64,000 nucleotides of DNA from Emydura subglobosa (taxonomy: Eukaryota; Chordata; Testudines; Chelidae), in the NCBI GenBank assembly GCA_007922225.1, contig ML680053.1, forward strand, positions 6,130,164 through 6,194,163. The letters run 5' to 3'. How positions within the stretch are numbered: position 1 is the stretch's first letter; every line of letters starts with the position of its first letter. The notes under the pieces were generated by a model. The model searched no databases. It saw only the letters and a program-made list of their open reading frames with translations, and was not told where the DNA came from. A program made the translations under genes and the position numbers. Shown here in pieces: positions 24,091 through 36,569 of this stretch.

Positions 24091-24611
24091 TGGATCACAA
24101 GGGATCAAACCTCAGTGTGTAAACCTGGCTTCAACTTACCTCTGAGAGATACCTGAGGGGTCTGTCTCTATTTTATATACAGGAACATTTATGGAGTCTT
24201 TTATGCTAATAAAGTCTCATTGAATTGAACTGAATCTAGTCCAGATGGGTAGTGACCAAAAGTTGTTAACTTTCTCATGGTGTTTTGGGGGCAAAGTGGT
24301 ATGTGAAATGGACTGGTCCTCTAAGTACACCTCTTGTTGGACACATGTCCATAGAATCACTCCCTCCAAACTGACACCCTTCTTAGCAATCTCAATAAAA
24401 AGATCAAGGACTGGATGGGCAGGACGTTGAACGATCTTCTTATCCCTGGTGGTGGTCCCACCAGCTCAGGGCTACGACATGTTAGCAGGTTGACCAGGGG
24501 AAGCTTGTCTACCTGTTCTGTGGACAGAGGAGATCTGTTTCCAGTATTGTTAATTTGGTACCTTTCTCAAAGCCCATTTTAACACACTTGTAAAAAGAGG
24601 CTGTGTCTTAC

Positions 24612-24844
24612 CCCTGGGGTTAGTGAGTGTTGCTTCGGTGCCTTTGCCCCCATCTCCGCAGCGGGTTTCATCAAAGGGAAGGCACTGATCCCCAGTGCCA
24701 GCCACCACCTCTGAATTCTTGACAACATCCTTCACGACTGAGGTCGACTTGATCTTATAGATGCGTCGGCTGTTGGTGTCAGAGAGGTAGATGGAGCCAG
24801 TGATTGGGTCTGATGTCAGATAATACTTGTGTGCTGGGCTGTGG
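24612..24844 (-). CDS. TENM4: TENM4 exon: NHL beta-propeller, second and third blades
   Basis: This 233-bp exon encodes [60 protein letters not shown] and [17 protein letters not shown]. The motifs [16 protein letters not shown] and [16 protein letters not shown] are textbook NHL repeat elements. The Cys pair in [15 protein letters not shown] is retained. The acceptor is TTTTTTTTCAG (AG at 24845-24846, phase 2) and the donor is G|GTAAGA (GT at 24610-24611, phase 1). It follows either the 21-nt microexon or exon 41667-41916 directly. The preceding intron is the largest complete one in the window at 13.7 kb when the microexon is used. Confidence 0.96.
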
Positions 24845-25059
24845 CTGAAAAAAAACAAATATACAGGAGTGTTATCTTCATTGGGAGATTTCAGTATTTG
24901 TTTCCTTTAGCCCACCAGGCAGCATTAATAGTTTGGAGGAATAAACTGCTGAAGGAGAAGTGCTGCAGCAATGCATCAGTGGATTTAGTTCATTACTGCA
25001 TACACTCCAATAGTACTACTGCTAGGTACATCACAAGCCAATTAAAGAGAAGCAGGGGG

Positions 25060-25250
25060 GGTCCAATGTACAGGGCACTGGAGTGGGAGTCACTGCAGTT
25101 TGATCTTGGATAAGTCACTTTGCCTTTCTCTGACTCAGTTTCTCCATCTGTAAAATGATGGTCATGAAAAATTAACGTATTTTGTAAAGTGCTTTGAGAT
25201 CTAGGGGTAAAAGGCACTATCTAAGAGCTACGTATTATTATTATTCATGC
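25060..25250 (+). repeat. CORE-SINE (MIR-like), sense
   Basis: GATCTTGGATAAGTCACTTT, ACTCAGTTTCTCCATCTGTA and AAAGTGCTTTGAGATCTAGG follow in the order of the MIR body and tail, ending in TATTATTATTATT. The head (GGGCACTGGAGTGGGAGTCA) is also present, so the copy is near full length. Confidence 0.65.
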
Positions 25251-25280
25251 AGTGTTTGAACCTGCTGTCATTGAACTCAG

Positions 25281-25357
25281 TGGCAAAACTCTCATTTACT
25301 TCACACAGTCCTGAGAGTCCCATTCTATTCCTGTGGAAGTAAATGAGAGTTTTGCCA
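25281..25357. repeat. Inverted repeat with 22-bp perfect arms
   Basis: The left arm 25281-25302 (TGGCAAAACTCTCATTTACT plus TC) is the exact reverse complement of the right arm 25336-25357, with a 33-nt loop. Homology continues imperfectly outward for about 12 bp more. The arms contain the common phrase CTCATTTACTTC seen in foldback repeats of this window, so this is probably a small foldback element. Confidence 0.75.
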
Positions 25358-25379
25358 TTGAATTCAGTGGGAGCATTGA

Positions 25380-25512
25380 TCAAACTCTTAAAATGACTCT
25401 CAAAGAAGTTGAATGATTTGCTCAAAGTAAGACTGCCAGCCAATGGCAGAGAAGGGATTACAACCCAGGAATCCCAACACCAGTCCCCTGCTCTAATCAC
25501 TAGACATCACTG
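25380..25512 (-). repeat. CORE-SINE (MIR-like) fragment, antisense
   Basis: The phrases TTGCTCAAAGTAAGACTGCC, AATGGCAGAGAAGGGATTAC and CCCCTGCTCTAATCACTAGA match the antisense head half of MIR-like SINEs. The 3' half of the SINE is not recognisable. Confidence 0.5.
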
Positions 25513-25705
25513 TCTCCTGAGAAACTAGAAAGCAGGTTGAGAAAATAGCATGGACAGACTGAAAAATGGTATTTTATATAAATGCTCCTGAGAAACGGAT
25601 ATAGCAACAGCCTCTGAATAGAGACTGCACAATGGAATTAGATTGGAAACAGTAACAGACTTGAATTCAGACATTTATTTAAGCCAGAGTCTTTGGAGGA
25701 AACAA

Positions 25706-25760
25706 TATAATAATATAATATATATAATATAATATAATATAAAAATACAGTATAATATTA
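25706..25760. repeat. AT-rich microsatellite
   Basis: This is an irregular ATA/ATAT run (ATAATATAATATATATAATA and similar). It has no other structure. Confidence 0.8.
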
Positions 25761-28249
25761 TCTCTTTATTATTCAGCTTAAATGTTTGCTGGCACTAGAT
25801 ATTGATTTACACTCTCTTCGGAGCCCTGGGATCAACAGTGTTAAACTAATCATACCTATGGCATGGACCCAGCTCTAATTCCCTCTCGGAGTTACAAGGT
25901 AACTGTCAGGACATGTCTGAAAATTTCTCCTCCCACATACTCCACTTTCTCTATTCTCTGAATTCACCAGATCCCCAATACATTCAGTGGCAAATTTACA
26001 GGGTGTGGGTTTTGCACTCAGTGGGCATTAAGCCATTCTAATTATCAGTTATTCTATGAGCAGCCAGTTGGAGATGTCTGTCTGGCAAGGCTGATTCTCT
26101 CTTTTCCCCTTCCCCTCCGCCCCTCCCCAATTAGGAATTGCTCTCTCCCTTTCCTTTCAAAATACTGCATGATTCTCAATTTTAAAAGCCATAAATTGGT
26201 TCTTCATTCAAATTACTTAATGCTTTGGAAAAAAGCCTTTTTGATTTATTCTGGAGTATCTCTTGTGATTTATCCCATTAAAGTCTGAACAGATTTCATC
26301 TCCACAAATGACACTGATTTGTGCTAAATAAAATGCTCTGACCTTCAAGACAGCTCCAACCTGGCCATTCAGTTTCCATCTGTATTCCTTTCCAATGACA
26401 GCAGGCTGGGAGGGTATTATTTCATTTACCTGCATGTCACTCACATTAAGCAAGTGGCTTCCACCCTGGTGGAAAAAGGTGCCCTATGGGAATCCACCAT
26501 CCATTTTGATCAGGCCCTTGTGTTTTCCCCTAACTGCCTGTACAAGGCTCAGCTGAATGTCAGTCAGCCTTTGAGCTGTTCATAATCACTACTATGTTTG
26601 AAAAAAGGTGGACAGAGGAGGAAATTTATAATAATACTTTGCAATTTTGTAGTGTCGTTGGCCTGGGAACCCAGGAGTCCTGACACCCAGTGCCTGCACT
26701 AAATATTACTATTGTCATTTATTATTAGACTTCAGAGCCTTGCTCTGGTTGTTTGTATCGTAGTTTGTCTTAGCTGTACCTTCCTCACAGAGAGAGAGAG
26801 GCCCAAATATTTCCTAATCTTCACCCTTGCATAGAATGAAAGCAAAATGGTCACCAAAGTCAAGGCCAGTCCTTTTAAACAACTGATCAAAGAATCAAGT
26901 AGAACAGCAGAAAAAAACAAAACGCCACCTCCTGTCCAAATTTCATCAGCCACTTGAACAGCTGTGCCTTCTCTGTAAAATTGGTAACAGCTACTGGTAA
27001 CCCAAGGTTAGAGTTACTAATCTAGGATCTCATTCTAGATTCCTGGAGTGAGTGAGTGTTAATTCACAGATTCTAATGCATGATACATCCATAATTAAAA
27101 AGAACAAATTGGACTGTCTGCTGCTAGTGTTAATTCTCTATAAATGCCTGATACCACAGTAGCACAGTTATAATTATTAATAAAGTGAACCTCAGAAGGG
27201 CAGGAGGTAGAGATTTATTTTAAATAAACCACTTATCAGATGGCAATCGCATTGGGTCAGTTGCAGCCTGGTCTGGATTTCATTCAGTGATCCAGCAGTG
27301 AGAAGCTCCTCAGCCAGGCAGCTCTGTCGTTATTATTGCAAATGGCTTTACCCCAAACACTGTCATTTCAGCTGCACAGCACAGGACCAATGATAGGGGG
27401 AAAAAAGCATCTAGCTCATTTCTATTGGTTCAAGTCTTAGTTCATCTCTCTGAGTCTTATGGCTTGACCACTCTGCGCTCACCAAACAACAAAAAGCAGC
27501 AGGCAGCGCAACAATAACTCATGGTGTGAGCTATGCTGCCAAACAAGATGAGAAGCTGTACCCAGCCTTTGATCTGATTACACTTGGGCGATTGACTGTG
27601 GCAAGCAGGTCTCAGTTGGCAGCACTAGGTCAGGTGGTTGTGGTTACTGTCACACCAGGTAATCGTCACCCTTGTGCAGAGGACCAGCATAGGGCCTAAG
27701 CTCTACTTTATTATGCCCTCAGAACCGGGATTAAATGGGATTTAAAGAATAGGCTTTGTGGTTGATACCTGCAGAGGGGTGAATTTGACCCATCAGGACT
27801 AAGGTCTGCAGTCATTGCTGGCACAGAAGTGCAGTAGTAAAGGGCGTATTGTTACAGGTGCCATGCAGTGGATGAGATGTCGTAGGGAATAGCACATCTT
27901 TGGGAGCTGTCCAGGTGGAAGTTAAAGATCCGATGGCATGTTTCACAAAAGCAGAGACTATCTCCACTATGCTGGAGATCCAACACTCCCCATGTAACTT
28001 ACACCGCAGCATAGTATCAATTGGCCATTCATGAACTGAGCTCCTCAGTGCTGATCCAAAAGTCACTGATCCCATTGGAAAGCTTCTCGTTGACGCTGAT
28101 GGGCCTTTAAGCTGTAAGCTCGTCGGGGCAGGGATCACCTCTTTATTGCTTATGTAAAGTGACATGCATCTCCAGGAGACTATGTACCAACCTTAACACT
28201 GATCAAGGACGATTTTGCCCCAGTGGCCTTGGCCAAAATTTCCCAGCCC

Positions 28250-28405
28250 CCACTGTTGTGCTGTGAGCTACTTGGATGCATCATTCTACTCCAGAATCAG
28301 TTGTGCATCATTTTCCGGCATGGCAGTGGATGTATACAGTTGTAAAAGCACTCTGAGATCCTTCACGAAGAAAGGCGCTGAATAAACATGTTATTATTAC
28401 TGGAG
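28250..28405 (+). repeat. CORE-SINE-type tail fragment
   Basis: The end of the segment, AAAGCACTCTGAGATCCTTC then AAAGGCGCTGAATAAACATG and TATTATTA, matches the 3' tail of CORE-SINEs. The 5' part is too diverged to assign. Confidence 0.4.
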
Positions 28406-29104
28406 TGCAAAACTACTTCCCTCCATCAGTGAGAAGATGTGAGCGCTGAGGCCGTGAAATTCCAGTGACTTGGCTTTCCTATTTATTTAACATCGCAATC
28501 AACAGACAAACCCAAGTAGCAAATTGGACTGAACTGAACAACAACTGAAATAAGTCTGCCTGGGGCAACACAGATCAGTTCTTTCCATCCTCTCTCATCT
28601 GTGTTATATAATGTAGCAAAACAAACAAGGAGTTCTGTAATCATCTGAAGCCTAAATCAGTTGTAGCCTCCTGATATTTATTCTCCACACTGATGCTGCC
28701 ACTACTGTAGATAGGCTGACAGCAAGGAGCATGAGTTGATTTTCCTTTCAGATCTTTCCCTGCAGACCTTGTTATTTTCAGGAAGAACCATAAGGGCCCG
28801 CTTTGGTATTTTAATCCTCTAGGGCTATCATCTCTAGCAGCTGCAATCGAATGTCCGGAATCGTAGCCCGCCTTTGGGAGATTCAGTTTGGCAGACTTTG
28901 TGGCACAGCATTATGATGTCATCTCAATATGTCATGTGGACACTGAGGGTCAGATCCTGAACCAAAGTCACTGGAGCTGTGCCAATTTACATCAGCTGAA
29001 GGCCTGGGTCCCAAACGCAGCAAGGGAGGTATGGTTTCCTTATTCAGTATATGCTATAGTGATGGGTTAGGAAAACCTGGGGACAGAGATCAGGTTCATA
29101 TATC

Positions 29105-32075
29105 CAGAGGTTCATAGATTCCAAGACCAGATGGGACCATTGTGATCATCTAGTCTGACCTTCTGTATAACACAGGCCATAGAACTTTCCCAACATAATT
29201 CCTGAAGCGTAGCCCTTTGAAAAAAATATCCAATTTTGGTTTAAAAATCATCAGTGATGGAGAATCCACCATAATCAATGGTAAATTGTTCCAATGGTTA
29301 ATTACTCTCACCTTTAAAAATGTATGCCTTATTTCCAGCCTAGCTTTAAGTTCCAGACACTGGATCTTGTTACACCTTTAAAAGGCCTGTTATTAAATAT
29401 TTGTTCCCATGTAGGTCCTTATAGACTGCAATCAAGCCACCCCTTAATCCTCTCTTTGGTTTTGCTAAATAGATTGAACTCTTTGAGTCTCTCACTATAA
29501 AGGCCTGTTTTTTAAGCCTTTAATCATTCTGGTGGCTCTTCTCTGAATCCTCTCCAATTTACCAACATCCTTCTTGAACGGTGGGCCCCAGAACTAGACA
29601 CAGTATTCCAGCAGCAGTAACACTAGTGCCAAATACAGAGGTAAAATAAACCTCTTTGCTCTTACTTAAGATTCCCCTGTTTATGCATCCAAGGATTGCA
29701 TTAGCTCTTTTGGCCATAGCATCACACTAGGGGACCTCATGTTCAACTGATTATCCACAACGACCCCTGAATCTTTTTCAGAGTCACTGCTTCCCAAGAT
29801 AGAGTCCCCTATCCTGTAAGCATGGCCTACATTCTTTATTCCTCGATGTATACATTTGCATTTAGGTGTATTAAAACTCACATGGTTTACTTGTGCCCAG
29901 TTTACCAAGTGATCCAGGTCATTCTCAATGAGTGACCTATTCTCTTCATTATTTACCAGTCCCCCAATTTTTCTGTCATTTGCAAATTTTATCAATGATG
30001 ACTTTATATTTTCTTTCAGGTCACTGATAAAAATGTTAAATAGCATAGGGCCAAGAACCAAGCCCTGCAGGACCTGACTGGACACACACCCAGTTGATGA
30101 TGATTCCTTGTTTACAATCACATTTTGAGACCTATCAATTAGCCAGTTTTTAATCAATTTAATGTGTGCCATGTTAACTTATATCATTTGAGTATTTTAA
30201 ACAAAATGTTGTGTGGGACCAACTCAAATGCCTTACAGATGTCTAAGTATATTATGTCAATACTATTGCCTTTATCTACCAAATTTAAAAAAAATATGTA
30301 TCAAATTAGTTTGACAGGATCTATTTTCCTTAAACCCATCTTGATTAGCATTAATTACATTACCCTCCTTTAAATCTTTATTAATCGAGTCCCATATGAG
30401 TCACTCTATTATCTTGCCCAGGATTGATGTCATGCTGACAGGCCTATAATTACCTGAGTCGTCCTATTTGCCCTTTTTACAAACTGGCATAATAATGGCT
30501 TTTTTTCCAGTCTTCTGGAACTTCCCCAGTGCTCCAAGACTTATTGAAAATCAACGTTAACAGTTGAGAGAGCTTCTCAGCCAGCTCTTTTAAAATCCTT
30601 GGATGCAAGTTATCTGGAGCTACTGATTTAAATATTTCTAAGATCAGTAGCTTCTGTTTAACATTCTCCAGAGATACTAGAGGAATGGAGTGTTATCACC
30701 ATATGATGAGACTGAATCATCTGCTTTTTTTCCCTTCAAATTCAGAAAAGAAATATTTATTGAACACTTCTGCCTTTTCTGTATTATTTATAATTCTAAC
30801 ATTGCCATCTAATAATGGAACAATACCACTTCAGGATTCTTTTTGTTCCTAATATATTTTTAAAAACTTCTTATTGTCTTTAACTCTGCTGACCATAGGT
30901 TTCTTCTTGTGTCCCTTTGCTTCCCTTATCAATTTTCTACAGTCCCTAACTTCTGATTTATATTCATTACTATCAGCTTCCTCTTTCTTCCATTTCTTAT
31001 ATTTCTTTAAAAATTTTTATAGCTGTCTTTACTTTCCCTCTACAGCAGCACAGTCTTTTTCCTCAATTGTGAGATTGTCGCTGTTGGAGCTTATAGTAAG
31101 GTGTTCTTAAATTATTTCCAATTATCATTCAAATTTTTCTGATTAAATCCTTCCTCCCAGCTCATTTGGCTCATTATTGTTTTCAGCTTCATGAAATTGG
31201 TGCTATTAAAGCAGCAAGTACATATTACTGAACATTATTCTGCTTGCACATTATAAATGTGAACAAGTCATGATCACTTGTACATAAGCTACCATTTATT
31301 TTTAGTTCTGTAATCAGTTCCTTTTTATCTGTTAAGATAAGATCTAATAAAAATTCCCGTGTTGGTTGCAACACTTTTTGAGTTAGGAAATTGTCAGCTA
31401 CAATGTTTAGAAATTCCAAGGACGTTTTAGTACTGGCAGCATGAGACCTCCAGCATATGTCACTCAAACTGATGTCTCCCATGATCACAAAGTTTTTTCC
31501 CTACACATTATAGATAGGTATATAAGGAGGCAGTCATCCTGTTTCACAGTGTGATTTTGTGGTCTGTACCAGATACCAACTAATACCCTCATCTTGTGCT
31601 TTATCTGTTAGCACACTGATCCATAAGCATTCAAGATAATTTTCTTCCCACTTAGCAGTGACTCAAACAGGTAGTGCCCTTTTGGACAGAGAGTGCCAGT
31701 CCACCTCCCCTTTTGCCTGCTTGATCCTTCCTAAATAGGTTATATCCATTGATTTTAACATTCCAATCGTGTGAACTGTCAAACCCGGTTTCACATTAAC
31801 ACCAACTAGATCGAATTTATGATTAAAAATGAGAAATTCCAACTTCTCCTGTTTGTTACCTAGAATCCTAGCATTGGTATATAGGCAATTCAAGAATTTC
31901 TTCTCTTCGTGTCCTTTGGTTCCTTGACTAAATTTGTTTTCATCATCTCTATTTTGTGCTAATTGATTGCTCATATCTTCCCCCTTTTCGCCCCTTTTAT
32001 TTTTAGTTTAATCTCATTCTAACTACTCTAGTCAGTCTGTGCTCAAGGAGATTGGACCCTTTTCTACTATGGTGG
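29105..32075 (-). mobile_element. Old CR1 LINE, long but decayed
   Basis: On the minus strand the endonuclease N-terminus lies at about 31750-31900 (NCLYTNARILGNKQEKLEFL). Its central part is at about 31225-31490 (MGDISLSDICW, LLDLILTDKKEL, CTSDHDLFTF). Reverse transcriptase is at about 29680-30170 (VLGPMLFNIFISDLKENIKS, and FANDRKIGG where FADD is expected). The 3' UTR reaches about 29105, with the plus-strand phrase GACCATTGTGATCATCTAGT. ORF1 is absent or beyond recognition. Multiple stops, frameshifts and the altered catalytic motif show it is inactive. Confidence 0.9.
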
Positions 32076-33217
32076 AGGCCATCCAAATTATATGCCACCT
32101 CAACCTATAGAAGTTGGACCAATGTTCCACAAAACCAAAACCCTACGCCCTATGCTACTTACCTTGCCAGCAGTTTACTTCTGGAATCTTCTGTCTTCCT
32201 TTGCTCATGGGACAGGGAAGGTCTCTGAGGAGAATGCTTGGATATTTTTCTTCTTCATCACACTGCCAAGTTCCCTGAAGTCATTTACTATCTGTGAGAT
32301 AGCTCGTGATGCAGTGTAATTAGTATGGATCCTTTACTATCAACTTCAGAAGCCTATCCAATCTTAGAATGATGTCTAGTGTCTTGGCTCTATGAAGGCA
32401 GCACAGTGCCCCTTGAAGAATGTTCTTTTGGTTCTTCTGAATATTGAATATCCAACAAGGATCATCCTTCTTCCTAGAATGGTTGGAGGACTCTTTGTGG
32501 GCAAGCTTGATTTTCTTACAGGTAGGGTCCAGCTGCCATCCGTGTGTGTCCTGTACACCTCTCCATTCCCTTGGATCTGCTGGATCTTGAGAGGTATCTT
32601 CCAAAGTTTCCATGTTGAGGACCTGGAATCGATTTGAAACTACTAGTTGTGTGGAATTCCTCCCGGTACTCTTCTCTCTGGTAGCCACAGTCTGCCCATT
32701 CTCATCTGTCTCTAGCCATGTAGAATGCTACTGTGACCTCTTTCCTCTGGTGGTTAGGAATCACCAGGTCTCCTCTCTGACTTCACTGAATGCCCCATTG
32801 CGTTGGGTTTGCTTGTCCAAAATGTTCTTTCATGGTACATCCTCCCTTTTCTGTGGTTCTTTAGCTTATCTTATTATTTGGACAAGATAGTGCCAACAAC
32901 ATATTAGGCACTTTACAGATAGATGAAAAGACATGGACTTGGCCCCAAAGAGCTTGTGCTCTAGACAGACCACTAACAAATACAGGGGAGAGGAAGGAAG
33001 GCAAGAAAAAGCAGGATGAATGGGTAGGATAGTGTGGCACTCAAACTTATTGCTCCCATGATATTATAGACATTTATATTTAAAGTAGAGGTTGTGAACA
33101 CTTCCCTGTGCAAGGACTAGGGTTTGTCAGAAGAGGTGTGTTTAAGGAGGACCTTGAGGAAAACCCCTTCTGCTTCAGAATATAAGCCAACTTCCAAATA
33201 TTGCGGTCAGGAAGGAA

Positions 33218-33325
33218 ACCTTCCTTGAGGTACACTGACAGTGGACATTACTGGATGTTTCCCAGGAAGGTGTAAGAAACCTCACGGTAGGGTACTTAAG
33301 GGATAATCTGTACCTCAAGGAAGGT
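33218..33325. repeat. 17-bp perfect inverted repeat with 74-bp loop
   Basis: ACCTTCCTTGAGGTACA at 33218-33234 is exactly inverted at 33309-33325. No terminal features of a transposon are seen around it. Confidence 0.8.
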
Positions 33326-34439
33326 CAGATGGGGGGGCTCTGGGCACAAGGACTGTACTTTCTTTTATGGCTCTCTCTCATATTTTCTCTCTCTTCTTAT
33401 AACACGTGAAACAATCTCCAAAGCATTCGCCCTGTGCTAGTTCCTGACTCACCCTTTCTCTATGCCTGCATTATTGCCCTTCTTCCCTCTCTTTCCCAGG
33501 AGTTCCTAATGTGGCACTGGGCACTGCTGATCACAAACACTTGCTGTCAACTCTAAAGTGCAGAGTCCCCATGAAGCAGGAGTTCAGTGTAGCTGGCTTC
33601 AATAACTGCTGCACTGAGCACCTTGCAGATCCCAGCGGGATGAAATCTACTGCAGCTTGTGACAGGCCTGTGCCATTTGTACTGGATGACACTTGATGTA
33701 TAATCAGGTGAAGAAAACTACCTGCTGCAGTAAACATGAATTATGCTTTTGGCCCTGCTGTTCTTTCAGTTGGCCCGTGACGCCCAAGCTTTCAAGTTGT
33801 CCTAAACAGAAAATAAAACCTCACAATAATGCCATGCATTTGCAATGTAGCAGAAGCTGGAAACTTGCAGATGATCCCTAAAGAAGCTGATTCAAAGCAC
33901 TCTCATACCCACTGTGAATCAGACACAAAAAGGGCTGCAGAATAGACACTTAGGGTTAAATGTTTCCCCATGATAAAGAAAGTTCACATTTAGTGCCCGA
34001 GGCTCACAGCCATTCTAAACTGGGACAAACCCCAATTTTTATAATAAAGATCACTGAGGATCAAACAAGGTTAAAAGCATAAGGCTTGGTCTACACTGGC
34101 AATGGAGGGCGACTAACGCCGCTTATATTGACCCCCTAAAGTATGCATCTTCACTGGCACGTAAGTTCCGTCGATTTAAAGCGCGGTAAAAGTCGACCTA
34201 ATAAAACCACCTCTGCAAGTGGCGTAGTGCTGAATTTGATTTCCATGGGTCGCATTTGCGTCAGTGTAGGCAGAGTGCATTGTAAATTGATGCCATTGGC
34301 CTCTGGGAGGTATTCCATAATGCCCCATTGTGACCACTCTGGACATTCATGCTCTGCTGTAACATGTCCACGTACACAGGAAATAGCTCCTCCCCTCAAG
34401 CCCTGGGGAATTTTGAATTTCCATTTCCGGTTTGGTCAG

Positions 34440-36283
34440 CATGGAGAGAGTTTTTTAACTGAATTACTCGTGGAGACTGTGTGGCCCAAATGCGCTCCAG
34501 CTTGGAGTCGACTAGAGGTCTTGGATCTCCTCAGCCTGTGGGGCGAAGAGCCTGTTCCGGCTCAGCAGCCAGCAAAAGAAATTTAGATATCTACAAGAAG
34601 ATATCTCATGACATGTTGGAGAAGGGGCACAACAGGGACACGCAGAAGTGCCGCGTTAAGATCAAAGAGCTGAGGCAGGCTTATCAGAAAACTAGGGAAG
34701 CTAACAGCTGTTCTGGCTCCACGCCCAAAACATGCCGTTTTTACGAGGAGCTGCATGCGATTCTCGGCAGGGACCCCACCACTGTGCCACTACACAGCTT
34801 CGATACCGCCGAAGAATCCCAGTCCAGGACAAATGAGGAGGACTCTGTGGACAAGGAGAATGAGGAGAGCAGCGTACAGAAGAGTGGAGTATCCATTCTC
34901 CCTGAGAGCCAGGACCTGTTTGTTACCTCAGAGCAGCCCAGCCACACACACAAGACAGCGGGACTGATCGAGATGCCAGAGAAGGCACATCTGGTGAGTG
35001 TGTGTGGCAAATCTCTTTTTTGCAGTTATGTCCCCAGTCCAGCTTCTTAAAAGGAGCTTGTGTTTTGGAGGGAAAGGTCTTACTCGGTGGTGGCAAACTT
35101 CAGTGGAGGGTTACTTCTGGAACAGACTATTTTATGTGCAGAGGTATGCTCTGAGAATCCTCTGTGGATATCTCAAGGAAACTTTCATGTAGGTAATCTG
35201 TTAACCTTTGCAGAAGGTTTCTGGGGAGGGCAGCCTTATTTCTTCCGCCACAGTAGGATACTTTTCCCTGCCACTCTGCTATTAAATGAGCAGACATCAT
35301 TGTGGAACACAGCATAGCAGCATAAAGACCAGGCCTGTACCCCGATGCTTGCAGCAAATCTTCCCTTTCTGCCTGTGTTACCTTCAGGAGACTGATATCA
35401 CACATAGTCACCTAGGGAAGATGGCGCAAGTTTAAAGTACCTGACCAATACAGTCACCCTGTTCTACTCCTCTAGCATGGACGGGGTCCCTGGGCACCTC
35501 CCCAAGACTATTCCTAGGCCTAGTACTGTTGCAATGGGCATTATGGGTCAGGATGCTGATTGCCCTATGTTTTCTGCTGCTACAATTCACCCACAGTATC
35601 CTCTAATCTGTTTTGCCCACCTCCTCCCAAACTGGTCCTTGGCATGTTACGGGGAGCCCGGTGATCCCTCTCCTTGCTCAAGAGTGGATTGGGATTTTAG
35701 TGCTAACGAAGCCTCTCTATAACAAATGCAAGGGCTGCTTGCTTATCATGTTTGTACTGCCAGTTCGACCCTTCTGAGATGTACACAATGGAATGGGGGT
35801 CTGGCTTAGCTTGTGAACATGAAGGGAGTACTCTTTACATTGTAACGTTTCCATTACTACTTTGGCTCAGCTAACAATGACAACTTTGTGCTTTGCTTAT
35901 CTTACAGTAGACACCTCGGCCTTCGGCTCCCCTTGCTGAACTCCTGCTGAAAGACTTTCCCAGATTAGGAAGCAGAAAAAAAAAAGTGGGATGACATGTT
36001 CAGCGAACTAATGAACGCCTTCGCGACTGCTGACACAGAGCTCAGAGCCTGGAGGATGTCCTTGTCTTAAAAACTAGACATGGACATGGAACACAGAAGA
36101 TCTGCACAGGAGCAGGAGTGTGATCCACAACAGGAGATGTTGCATATTATGAGGAATCAGTCTGACATGCTGAGGTATCTGGTAGAGCTCCAGGAAGAGC
36201 AGCGGCAGAACAGACTGCCACTGCAGCCCTTCCAAAACACTCCACCGCCTATCACTTTATCATCAGCCTGCACCCCCAAGTAG
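34440..36283 (+). pseudogene. Harbinger Myb/SANT-like DNA-binding protein gene, broken
   Basis: Harbinger transposition needs a Myb-like partner protein that helps the transposase bind DNA and enter the nucleus. Here helix 1 of the SANT domain (WSRLEVLDLLSLWGEE, about 34498-34550) is in one frame. The remainder (LDIYKKISHDMLEKGHNRDT, QKCRVKIKELRQAYQKT, CRFYEELHAILG) is in another, so a frameshift lies near 34560. An acidic Ser/Glu-rich stretch follows. A donor CTG|GTGAGT at 34994 and an acceptor TTACAG at 35902-35907 suggest one intron. The second exon carries WDDMFSELMNAFATADTELRAW, a coiled-coil-like NQSDMLRYLVELQEEQRQ and a Pro-rich end. A TAA at about 36067 and a frame mismatch across the intron confirm a pseudogene. 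Confidence 0.8.
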
Positions 36284-36569
36284 TCTAGAAGGAGACTGAG
36301 CAGGGTGCAGTATATGCTGCACTCTACACCGGTGGAAGTGAGCAAAAGGATGCATCGGCCCCTTTAAAAACTGCACACAACCACAGTTGCTTGCACAGAG
36401 ACACTTTACAGTGTTAAGTTATCCTCCTTTCCCTCCTTCAAAATGGGTCACAAATAAAACTTTGTAGCATTAAAAAATATCTGTCTTTATTCATTCATAA
36501 CTTGGTGGGGAGAAAAGGGGAGGGGGCGAGGATGGGGAATGGGAAATAAAGGCACAGCACAGACATACA

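Larger units (their letters stand above)
19116..24611 (-). other. Intron between the second/third-blade and middle-blade exons
   Basis: The 5496-bp intron holds an antisense CORE-SINE piece (19905-20060), an L2-like LINE (about 20560-22930) split by a plus-strand CR1 (21084-22513), and a MITE at 23818-24090. 19222-19900 and 22940-23800 show no nameable feature apart from scattered repeat phrases; a T-run ends near 23207. Confidence 0.8.

Noticed and set aside
36080..36283. 67-codon plus-strand frame as an independent gene
   Set aside because: It is the C-terminal part of the Harbinger Myb-like pseudogene, cut from the rest by a TAA at about 36067.
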